The notes under the pieces are model-generated. The model ran no database searches, was not told where the DNA came from, and saw only the letters and a program-made list of their open reading frames with translations. 64,000 nucleotides of DNA from Mercurialis annua (lineage: Eukaryota > Streptophyta > Magnoliopsida > Malpighiales > Euphorbiaceae): NCBI RefSeq assembly GCF_937616625.2, contig NC_065570.1, forward strand, positions 68,165,665 to 68,229,664, in the 5' to 3' direction. Of the stretch, positions 12,134-22,400 are shown in pieces. Both the position numbers and the translations under genes were made by a program. Each line of letters opens with the position of its first letter. Within the stretch, counting starts at the first letter, position 1.

Positions 12134-13398
12134 CTTGTAAGGACCCCTTCTTAAAAATCTAGGATGCATGAATGATTGTCAAAATAGGCTGTCCCTACAA
12201 CCCTAAAACTTGGTCCTAAAGAGAGAATGAGAATGGCCATAATTCTAATATACCTAGGAGCTATGCAAACAGCGAATATAGCCGATTTATAATTTTTTAG
12301 GTTCGATTTTGAAAGTAGAATTTTTTACTTTATTTTTGGTGAGAATCGAAACGAACTAAAATCAATTAAAGTGGGTAGCTAAGAATTCTAATAAAATTAT
12401 GTATTGGTTTGAACCGAATACACTTTCAAATATTACTTGTTCATATAAAAATAAAGCTTAATCACCAAAAAAATTCCAAAGGTGCGAATTTGGGTGCAGC
12501 TGATAAAATTGCAATTTGGAAAGGGGCTAAAAAGGTGGGGTTATTTGGGTGATTAAGCCTAAAAATAAGGTCTCATGGTGCTAAAAAGTTAAATCTTTTC
12601 GACTTCTTAAAAATCCATCCAAACCTTTTAATAGTAGTAAATCTATCCCGTTTTGACTAATTCGCTGGAAATCTATCCAATTTTGCAAAATTAATTTAAT
12701 TGAGTTTATGTGACAATTTATGTGTACTTTAAAAAAATAGAACGAAAAAATTTTGTCAATTGAAATCCCATGTGGTTTGCATAAATTAATTTTGGAAAAT
12801 GTTAAATCGATTCTAAAAAATGAATAGATATTCAGCGAATTGGCCAAAATAATGATAGATTTACAATATTTTAAAGGTTTGAATTGATTTCTAAAAATTT
12901 AATTTTTTTTAGCTTTTTAACATTATACCACCAAATGATATTCAAACATGCATAAGGCAAAACACAAGTGTAGACAATATTCTCTGAACATGAGAAACAC
13001 GCAACAAAAGTCAAAAGTCATGGTGGTGCTGTTGGAAATCTTTGACACCAAATCCTTCCTTCTTATTAGGTTCCCATTTCAGTCTTCAATAATCCATTTT
13101 GACCTCTTACTTGAACTAGTCTTTTTTCATAATTTTTGACAATTTTCCTTTTAAAGGAAATGAATAGAAGTAAATGTACAAATATAGATACACATTTTTC
13201 TTTGTGGTAGGTACACAATCATATACTTTTTGGACAATTCCCAACCCAATCAACTAACTAATAAAGGGAAAAAATAATAATAACATTTGGCTATGTATAT
13301 GTATGTAGCAGAAAAATCTAACAAAAAAATTGTATAGACTTTAGACTATCTCTACAAAATGTGGACCATTTCATTACACTAGCGTACCGAGTCTAAAT
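12134..13398. other. intergenic, convergent AMK2 / CCR4-like
   Basis: AT-rich spacer. Around 12580-12910 it contains phrases such as AAATCTATCC and TTCGCTGGAAATC that recur in BGAL16 intron 1 near 43790-44040, so it probably includes an old dispersed repeat. The last 150-200 bp before 13398 should be the 3'UTR of the receptor kinase. No gene seen. Confidence 0.45.
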
Positions 13399-15684
13399 TC
13401 ACGTCGAGGAGCCCGTCGTGGACCGCGAAAGCGAAGTAGGGTGCACCAAACACGCAGCCAATGCTCTTTCCAAACTATTTACAATTTCGGACATGGATGG
13501 CCGATCTCGACCTTCTCGTGTTACACAGTCTGCTGCTAAGTATCCTATATACGCTACTGCCTCTATTTCAGATGGGGTCGGAGGCGCCACTCTCGAATCC
13601 AACACTCTATGGATTTCATCTTGCATAATATACGGCACGACGAAATCAACCACATTTCTCGGCACACCATTCTCATTTTTGTGTATTGCCTTGTAACCTG
13701 ACAGTAATTCTAGCAACATTACTCCGAAACTATACACATCACTCTTTGCTGTCAGTTGTTGAAGTCTGTAGTACTCTGGGTCCATGTACCCGACAGTGCC
13801 TGCAGCGTGGAGCGACAAGTGTGACTCTTCATCGTCAGGACCCATCAGAGATAGTCCGAAATCGGATACTTTGGCTGTCCATGTGCTGTCGAGTAAAATA
13901 TTGGACGACTTGATGTCGCGGTGAATGATCCGTGGCACAGCATACTCATGAAGGTACTCGACTCCTCGAGATGCATCTAGTGCTACCTTGATTCTTGCAG
14001 GCCATGACATTAATGGAGAGTTTTGTATCTTGTGGAGATGGTCGTGGAGTGTACCGTTGTTCATGAACTCATAGATTAGTACTCGTTCGTTACTTTCTTC
14101 ACAAAAGCCTAGTAATCGGACAAGATTTTTGTGATGTAAACGAGACAGTGATTCGAGTTCATTGATGAATGCGTTGTCTTTATCTTCTTGGCGTTTGGTT
14201 CCAACAGCGTAAGAACTAGTAGTTGATAATTCCGCTCTTTTAATAGCTAATTCTCGACCGTCTTCTAATACGCCGAGATAGACAGAGCCAAAGCTGCCTG
14301 TTCCAACTTTGTGATCTTGAGAGAAATTGTTGGTGGCTTGAATTAGAACTTGCAATGAGAATTCCTCCAGCTGACCGGCATTTCCCATGCTGGCTAGCTG
14401 GCTAAGACGCTTTTCTAGAACCGGTTGTGCTTGCTCCATTTGCTGCTGTTCGGGGGCTGCACCAGCGTCGTCTAAGCGCCCTGAATCATGTACTCGACAA
14501 CCTCTGCATTTGCAATATTTGAAGAGAAAAAAACTGATTGATAGCAACAAGGAAGATAATCCCACACACCCAACTACTAAAAACGCTATCATTTTGCCAC
14601 TCCATTCACTATTTCCTTCCGAAGATGACGAAGGCGGAGGCGAAGGTTGCAATGCTGGTGGGGATGAAGCCGGAGGCGGAGTAATAGTATTCGGGTAGCA
14701 ATGATCACATATAAAAGATCCTTGAGAACAAGACCTGGCTGAATTTGCTAATATACCACATGGACAGACATTTTTACACGGTCCAGGCAAAACTTCTTCA
14801 AATACTATAAAACCAGAATCAAAAACCTGATTACCCCAACACATCAAAGAAAAATTTGATTTCAAAACTCCACAGAAAACGTTCTTCTTAGCTTTGACAT
14901 CAACAAAATAACTACCTCGCAGAGTTTCCGGCAAGCTGAAGTTGTTCTGCCCCCAACAGAAAACCGTCTCATTAGCCAATAATCCGCAGCCGCGATTTTC
15001 TCCTAATGCCAACGATTTGAACTTACCATTTGGAATTTCTTGGCCATCAGTATCTCCCCAACAATGCAAACCACTATCCAGAGTTAAACCACAAGCATAT
15101 CGAAAACCTGCAGCAATCGCGCTGTAGTTCCGGTCACGAATTTGGTCAGGAACACTGAAGTTACCCCAGCAAGAAACCATCCCAAATCCTGACAGCCCGC
15201 AAACAAAATCATCGCCAACTGCAATGCTCGAAAGGTTCAGCTTTCGAGCAGGGGCAGGATCGAATTCTCGCCATTGCCAGCACTCTAGTCCACCGGTGGC
15301 GTTAAGGCCACATATCCTGGAACTACCCGATTCGAGCTGTGTAATAGCGGAATCATCGTAAATCCTCTTGTAATCCGTAACAGAACCGTTAACAGAGAAT
15401 CTCCAACAAACTAATACTGAAACGGAAGAAGTAACATCACTCAAACCGCAAACAAATCCATCTCCAGCAACAATCCCAGAATAAGAAACGTTGGAGCTAG
15501 GCCCAGGAATTTGAACTGGAGAAGGAAAACCTGAACAGGTTAAAAACGATTCTTGATTACTAGTTTTCTTTGTCAGCGCACAAATCAAAATCTGGTTATC
15601 AGAAGTTTCAGAAATAGCCACGGTTGATAAAGAATGAACTGAAGGAAGAAGAATAAAAAAGAAGAAGAAGGGGAAAAAAGCCAT
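13399..15684 (-). CDS. CCR4: CRINKLY4-related receptor-like kinase
   Basis: Plasma-membrane receptor-like serine/threonine kinase of the CRINKLY4 family (here CCR4 means CRINKLY4-related 4, not the deadenylase). One intronless frame of 761 residues. Signal peptide about 1-18 (FFPFFFFFILLPSVHS). Residues 20 to about 300 form RCC1-like blades marked by repeated C-G-L and CWG/CWQ motifs. A Cys-rich segment (CKNVCPCG...CDHCYP) lies near 300-330, then a Pro/Ser-rich linker, a transmembrane helix about 365-390, and a kinase from about 440: GTGSFGSVYLG, catalytic Lys in ELAIKRAE near 481, HRDIKSSN near 588, DFGLS, GTVGYMDPEYY. All catalytic residues are present. The ligand is not inferable. The C-terminal LSRSTTGSST tail is polar. 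It faces AMK2 in the tail-to-tail arrangement I recall for Arabidopsis At5g47840/At5g47850. Confidence 0.93.
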   Translation of the reverse strand: MAFFPFFFFFILLPSVHSLSTVAISETSDNQILICALTKKTSNQESFLTCSGFPSPVQIPGPSSNVSYSGIVAGDGFVCGLSDVTSSVSVLVCWRFSVNGSVTDYKRIYDDSAITQLESGSSRICGLNATGGLECWQWREFDPAPARKLNLSSIAVGDDFVCGLSGFGMVSCWGNFSVPDQIRDRNYSAIAAGFRYACGLTLDSGLHCWGDTDGQEIPNGKFKSLALGENRGCGLLANETVFCWGQNNFSLPETLRGSYFVDVKAKKNVFCGVLKSNFSLMCWGNQVFDSGFIVFEEVLPGPCKNVCPCGILANSARSCSQGSFICDHCYPNTITPPPASSPPALQPSPPPSSSSEGNSEWSGKMIAFLVVGCVGLSSLLLSISFFLFKYCKCRGCRVHDSGRLDDAGAAPEQQQMEQAQPVLEKRLSQLASMGNAGQLEEFSLQVLIQATNNFSQDHKVGTGSFGSVYLGVLEDGRELAIKRAELSTTSSYAVGTKRQEDKDNAFINELESLSRLHHKNLVRLLGFCEESNERVLIYEFMNNGTLHDHLHKIQNSPLMSWPARIKVALDASRGVEYLHEYAVPRIIHRDIKSSNILLDSTWTAKVSDFGLSLMGPDDEESHLSLHAAGTVGYMDPEYYRLQQLTAKSDVYSFGVMLLELLSGYKAIHKNENGVPRNVVDFVVPYIMQDEIHRVLDSRVAPPTPSEIEAVAYIGYLAADCVTREGRDRPSMSEIVNSLERALAACLVHPTSLSRSTTGSST

Positions 15685-15897
15685 AGAAATGATAAAAAGG
15701 AAGTGAGAGTCTCATGATTATGCAAGAAATGAAAAGGGCGAGTCTAACAATAATAATAATAAAGTTTGAGAGAGTAAAAGAAACGCGGTTTTGAGAGTAA
15801 GGACCAGAGACCAAGTCATTTTGATTAGAGCTGAGCTGAGGGAAATTAATTAAAACAAAAAAGAGAGCGTGTGTAGTGTATAGTCAAGACTCAAGAG

Positions 15898-16436
15898 CAG
15901 GGGTTTACAGAAACCGGATCGTAAAACCGAATCCAACTGAATTCAAATTGTAGTTATGATTCAGTTATTTAATAAATACGGTTTGGTTAGGTTTGGTTTA
16001 TAAGTCGGAATTCAGTTTAGTTTGGACATTTGAAAACCGAGAAAATAAAAAAACTGAATAATAAAATAATTTTTAATCAATATAAATACACACGTTTAAA
16101 CTTTTTTTGTTTTTATTACTTAACTATAGTTGACGCATAAATTAATAAATTTCATACAATATATACATAAAATTACTATTAGATTTTGTCATGTTAATAA
16201 GTGCTAGGCAGCAAACTGATAGGTTGTGGGTTCGATTTCTCGCACAAACGTTCTCCCTTTTCAATTATCAAAAAATAAATAAATAAAAATTCAATTTTTT
16301 TAACCAAATCGAACCGAACAAATTGATGTCATCCGAATTTGTAGTTTCGTTTGAAAATTTAACAAACTTTGGTTGATCAATTTGATCGATTTTAAACCAA
16401 ATCAAACCGGATCAAATCAACCAATGCACAACGCTG
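15898..16436. mobile_element. diverged hAT-type element with tRNA-like insert
   Basis: About 539 bp from CAGGGGTTTACAGAAACCGG to CCAATGCACAACGCTG, with flanks CTCAAGAG (15890-15897) and GTCAAGAG (16437-16444), a duplication matching at 7 of 8 positions. The subterminal AACCGAA/TTCGATT words and AT-rich core follow the plan of the 557-bp family but are much diverged. Near 16195-16255 it carries a tRNA B-box-like GTGGGTTCGATT, probably a nested SINE fragment. It lies just upstream of the receptor kinase. Confidence 0.7.
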
Positions 16437-16672
16437 GTCAAGAGTTGAAATTTCATTTTAGTTTCTGCTTTTTTAAGTATTGTGTTTTAATTAGATATTG
16501 CACGTGATAATGATTGTGCTTTATAGATTCACATATTTTAAACACTCGATCCCTAATTAGTATCATAAAAGTTGAACTAACTATACTTCTTTGCCGGGAT
16601 TTTTTTTAATTATAATATCTGCATTTTTTTCTTTCATATATAAATTTTAATTCTTAATTAAAAAATATTCAA

Positions 16673-16930
16673 CTATAATTTTATTACGGTAAAATATGTA
16701 GCGCTAATAAATTTATCAGAATACAATACGGCATGCATTGAATGAGAAACTTGAAGATCATCCAGTATAAAAAGGAACCATTGAAGCTCACATGAATTAG
16801 ATATCATGGCCCTGTATTTGGCTTCAGAAGAATATCTTGACACAGTTTGTTGCTCTTTGGAAAGCCAAGGAATCAAAGAGGTTCTCAAGAAGATACAAAA
16901 CCAGTAAATGATGATGTCCTTGAGTCAACA
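16673..16930 (-). pseudogene. Ty1/copia RNase H fragment
   Basis: The minus-strand frame at 16673-16888 contains LSKEQQTVSRYSSEAKYRAM and CELQWFLFILDDLQV, the familiar end of copia reverse transcriptase/RNase H (consensus K-K-Q-x-T-V-S-R-S-S-x-E-A-E-Y-R). Upstream, to about 16930, a SFTGFV block continues in a shifted frame with stops. No LTR, integrase or primer-binding site was found nearby, so this is a small degraded remnant. Confidence 0.8.
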
Positions 16931-19465
16931 CGACTTGCTCAATCAGAATCTGTAAAAGCCTTCAATCGGAAAGAATTATCAGCAACAAAGAATAAACCTT
17001 GCTCGACTTTAAAATTATATATTTTATTAAAACAGAATTAAAATTTAATTATGAAAACAGCTAAAATCTAATGATCAAAATTAAATAATTTTAAAATTTA
17101 ATTGTTCTCATAATCAATAGGGAAAGGATTGAACGAAAAGGGAAGACTAGGAAAGATAAAAACATTTTTTTTTAAATTAGATAAAGACATATCTTAAAAA
17201 CAACAACAAAATTTAAATTTATTGAAAGCCATGTGATAACTCTCTTTAAAATTAAAATATAAGGCAACACGTAACAATATTTTATATATATTGGATGTTA
17301 ATGTTTTTAATTAATTTATATAAATTTATTAATTTTATGTCCTAATGATTTTCTTATGAAAATTCAATGGAACGTTCGTGTAATTGACTCATTAAATTAA
17401 TTTAGATAACACCATGCACATCAAACACATTTCATTGTTGAATTTTCTAACCATGATTAGGTCCTTTAGGAAGAAAGGTCATATGCAATTACATTAAATT
17501 CTTTAAAGTTCTAATGGTTTGTGTATAAAATAAAATAAAATAAATTATTTCACCCGCTATTTCGTACTAGCTCTAATATTCCTTCTTACATAATAGTATT
17601 TTATTGTTCAATTATTCTATAAAAGTGTATATCTTAAAATTTATTTTTTAATCCATCTAATTTTTTTATTGTCAAGTCAGATGGATTAAAAAAAATCAAT
17701 AAAAAATATTATTATATTTTACTCTAAAAATAATACTAATTAGTAGCCTTTTCCAAGTCTTCTAGTTAAATTTTAAAAACCAAATAATAAGGTTCAGTCA
17801 ACTAAGCCCTAGTCAGTATTTTGACTAGAAAATTTGCAACACTGTTCTCTAATCTTTATCACTCACACGCACTATTTGGTTTTCTTTATTTTTTTTCACT
17901 TGAAAAGGGAATTGTATAGTTCATTGTAGTCTTTCTACTGTTAAAATATATAGTAAATTAAATAATATAAAATATTCAAAAATTAAAATAAACCAAATTT
18001 TTGATCTATTTATAAAAAAAACAGCAAAACAAAATTTAAAAATGAAATTTGATGATACAATAAATCATTGAATTCAAATGTTGAAGATTCTCGAATATCA
18101 TTTACATCCTTAGAACATTATGCTATGTTTCAACAAGTGACAAAATTAGGATTTTTTTCAGCCTGAACTAAACTCATCTGATTATTTAGTTCACCTCTAA
18201 CCTCCCAGCCGTCCGAGCTTAGAATTTCTGACACACGATAATGTCTCATGTGTTGCACACATCTGACACACAGTTCGAGACATAACAGAACGTGTCATCT
18301 CAGCTAACATAAAGTGGGGACCAAAGAAAAGAAGGAAAATCTCAGTAAGATTTGCACGGATTGGTCTATATAAACCACCTTATGTGCAAAACCTAAAAGT
18401 ACTTCTTTTTATTCACCATTGTTTACTTTCTCTTCTCTTTTTTCCCGTCACTAAACTCACTTGAACGTCGAAGCGGACGGCCGGTGAACTCCACCGACAT
18501 TCCTTCTGACATTTGTTTCCGCTGTTCTCAGGTTTTAAGAAGTTCGGATAACCCGCCTGGTCATCTTGTGATTTATTACTTATAACCCGCCTGGTCATCG
18601 TGTGATTTATCAGTGGATAACCATATTCCTCGGATTCTTGATTAAAGAATCTCCTTTGTCCAATATTATAATTGCTAAATCATTGGAAAATATTCTATTT
18701 TTTTCTATGATTTAAAATTTTAAAATCGTCAATAGCGTATTTTTCAATTTTCATTTTCAATTATAGCCATTTGTTTAAATTGAAGCAGAGAAAAATTCAA
18801 ATATAACTTTTATATTACTTCAGTTTTAAAAAATTTGATGGTAAAAAAGCAAGTTGAAATTATATAAAGCAATATAAATGACATATTTAAATTTTTTTTC
18901 ATATAATTTGAACAAATAATTACAATTGAAATTGAATATTGAGAAACCAGCTAAAATTGAGGATTCTATAAGTTTTAGCCATAAATAAAATTTGTTTTCA
19001 ATGAGATCTAAGTATTGACATAATCATTGTCCATATACTCTCGCATAGTAACGAGGTCATAACATTGATACTGTGGACTGCAGCTACAGTTGGGAATAGG
19101 TCTAAGATTCATCAATTGATGTCATAATTCTTTCAAATAAGTATTAGTAATCAGCAATAAAATTTAACAACTAAAAAAGTTCACATTTTCAAATGAATAT
19201 CAACAATAAAATATTAGATATCCTGACTCAGGAAAAGAGAGAAATATAGAGAAGCAAATAATACTAAAATTTACTTGCTGCTTCTACAAAAAGCAATACA
19301 CAATATTACTGTAACCTGATTAAGTAGATACCAAAAAAAGAAACTAAACCTTATAAAACAAAACAACTTATGCTTGTAACCCAAACATATATACACACAT
19401 ATAATTATATATTCTCCGTAAACTTGTATTAGCCCCTTGCTTACAAGTTCGGACATCAACTATTC
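16931..19465. other. AT-rich intergenic stretch
   Basis: Between the copia remnant and the stop of the CEPR2-like gene. Very AT-rich to about 18170 and again after 18650. The middle (18200-18600) is GC-richer and holds a 29-bp direct repeat at 18548. The short frame at 18413-18598 has no recognisable motif. The last few hundred bases before 19466 are the probable 3'UTR of the receptor kinase. Confidence 0.45.
18548..18610. repeat. 29-bp direct repeat, two copies
   Basis: ATAACCCGCCTGGTCATC, then T or G, then TGTGATTTAT, occurs at 18548-18576 and 18582-18610, differing at one base and separated by 5 bp. A small local duplication with no known role. Confidence 0.85.
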
Positions 19466-22400
19466 CTAACAAAGAAAAAGCTTGTTATTTATGTCCGAAC
19501 TCTTTTCTGGCGACCTGTAAGAGCAAGGCTCAGCATCTACAAGCATTTTCACCACTTCTCTCATGTTCGGTCGGAGATTCGGAAGCTTAGTGGTGCACAG
19601 AATAGCAATCTTCAATACTTTAATCATGTCGTCTTCAACTGATGATTCTGAGGCAATAATTTCACTGTCTAGGACTTTGATCACATTTTCGCGGTTGTTG
19701 AGATGCGTCCACACCCAGTAAACTATGTCTTTTCCTTCTCCGTATGCTTCTTCGTCGATCGGTCTTCTACCAGTGACTAATTCTAGTAGTACAACGCCGA
19801 AGCTGTACACATCGCTCTTTTCTGTCACCTTTAGAGTGTATGCCATCTCTGCGTTATTAAAAACAGAAATTTTTAGATTTTGGATATCTAAATAGTTTTA
19901 TACTGTTTTGAGACGCTCTGCAAGTACCCAAATCTTGAATATAGCTGTTTAGAAAATTCCTATTGATTACTATTATCCCCATGAATATATTCAAACTACA
20001 GTTTCCCGTGAATTCTAAGAAAATACTATTTAGAATTACTATTTTAAGATCCTTGAACTAGAAGTGTGCATTCAGTTTGAACCAAAACCGAACTGAATTT
20101 ATAAAGAGATTAAAATTTCAAAGCAAATCGGTTTGGTTTGTATTAAAACTGAACTGGAATTTTCTAGATCGAAAACCGAAAAACTAAATCTTTATACTAT
20201 CAAACAGAAACAAATAGGTTTGGTCCGTTTTTGCACACCTCCATACCCTGAACTATCATGAAACTTTTATATCTCTCACAAAATTGTGATAAAGAAATAT
20301 GCAATACTCGCATCATAATTGAAGTAATAAAAGTTTTCTTTTAGCATACACTAAGTAGTACGGATGCGGACACAAGCACGCAAAACAGAAAACTTGGACA
20401 CGGATACGTCGAAATAGTGTTATTTTAAGATTTTTTGTGTTAAAAATGAAATGTCGTGTCCGTAACGCCAAGTTTCCGACACGTTTAATGAAAAACGTGA
20501 TTGAATGAAATACATATGTGCTACCTACAGCATACATAAAGAAACATTAACCATGGGATAGATTGATAATTAAAAAAAATGGAGAAGAGAGTTTAGGGAA
20601 CTAACCAGGAGCAATATATCCATGAGTACCAGCAACAGAAGTACAAGACATTTCCACAAGCTTAGCCACACCAAAATCAGCAATTTTGGGCTCATAATCA
20701 TCATCAAGCAAAATATTACTTGATTTTATATCTCTATGAATAATTGGTGGAGAACAATCATGATGCAAATAAGCAATTCCCTTTGCAGCTCCTAAAGCTA
20801 TCTTATACCTCTGCATCCAATCCAATTCAGCCACGTCATCTTTTATCTTTCTGTGAATTGCTTCAAACAAATTGCCTTTAGCCATATGTTCCAACACTAA
20901 ATAACTCAACTCTCCTTTCTGTAAACTTACATAAAGCTTTAGTATATTTCTATGCCTTATTTTCCCTAATATCTCCATTTCAGAAGCTGAAACTTTTAGA
21001 TTGTCTTCTTTCCAGAGCTGCTTCACCGCCACGGTGCACCCGCTTTTCTTCAAATCTAACCGGTATACTTTTCCGGTTCCGCCAATTCCGATTAGGTTTT
21101 CTTCTTCTAAGTTACAGATTTCGTTCGCGTCGATATCTAATTGGTGGAAAGATGAAATTTTCCAGTTTGGATTCTTTTCGGCTTCTAAATCATCTTCTCC
21201 GTCCGCCTTGCCTTGCCGGAAGTTTCTGTAACTAAGAAGTATTAGTCCAACTAAAAGAATAATTAAGGCTGATATGATTATAGAGAAAAAGACCATTTTG
21301 TCTCCCAATGTCTGTTCCTGGTTGTGCCTTGGCATGCAAGTATTCATCTTCGAGTTCATGATTTTTCTGGAATTTTCATCGACACAGAGTTCTTTGTTTC
21401 CTGTAAACGCTCTGTCACCACCCATGCTCAAAAGAACAGACGGAACATTTCCTGATAATTGGTTTCCTGACAAATCAATTGAACTTAATTTCAATTTCTC
21501 CAAATCTTCTGGAATAAACCCTGTCAGTTTATTTTCTGAAAGATTCAGTGAGTTCAAAGCGATCATTAGAGGAAGTGTACGAGGAATTTGACCGGAAAGT
21601 GAATTAGCAGCAAGATTCAGGTCTACCAGTCCGGCGCAATCACTCAGCTTGGACGGTATGGCTCCGGTCAATGAATTATGTTCCAAATGCAAGGATGTTA
21701 ACTGCTTCAGGCTACCAATTTCAGAAGGAATTTCACCGGAAAAGTTATTGTTATTCAGGTAGAGCCTCTGTAGATTCATCAAATTTCCGAATTCTGACGG
21801 AAGCTGACCTGAAAACCGGTTATTCTGCAGACTCAACTGATTCAAGCTGGTAGATAAACCAATTCTAGAAGATATCTGTCCACTCAACTCATTATCACTG
21901 AAATCTAGTATAATGACATGTGGCAGAGCCCAAATCTCATCAGAAATCTGTCCTGATATCATGTTCTTGCTGATCCTGAATCTTTCCAAGGTCTTACACT
22001 CAGCATAAGAATCTGATAACTCACCGGAAAACCTGTTCCCTAAAGCAAGCAAATACTGTAACTTTCTGCCTTCACATAAGAACTTGGGGAAACTACCTGA
22101 AAATTGATTCTCAGATATATCAAAACTGTTCAGTGGTGAGAACCTACCGAAATTCGCAGGAAACTCCCCGGAAAAATTGTTTCTATAGATCGAGAACGCG
22201 TCCAGATGACACAATTCTCCAAAACTAGATGGAATTTCTCCAGAGAAGCTGTTATCATATATCTGAAACACTACCAAATTCTTCATATTACCAATTTCCT
22301 CAGGAATTTTTCCATACATCTGATTAGCAGAAATATCAATTTCGCGCAGAAGGGTGAGATTTGCAAGCTCCAATGGGATTTCCCCAGTCAAATTATTAAC

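Noticed and set aside
13418..15127. Plus-strand frames opposite the CRINKLY4-related kinase
   Set aside because: Antisense shadows of a clear 761-residue protein.
18413..18598. Small minus-strand gene of 61 codons
   Set aside because: No motif, and it covers the 29-bp direct repeat; more likely random in a less AT-rich patch.
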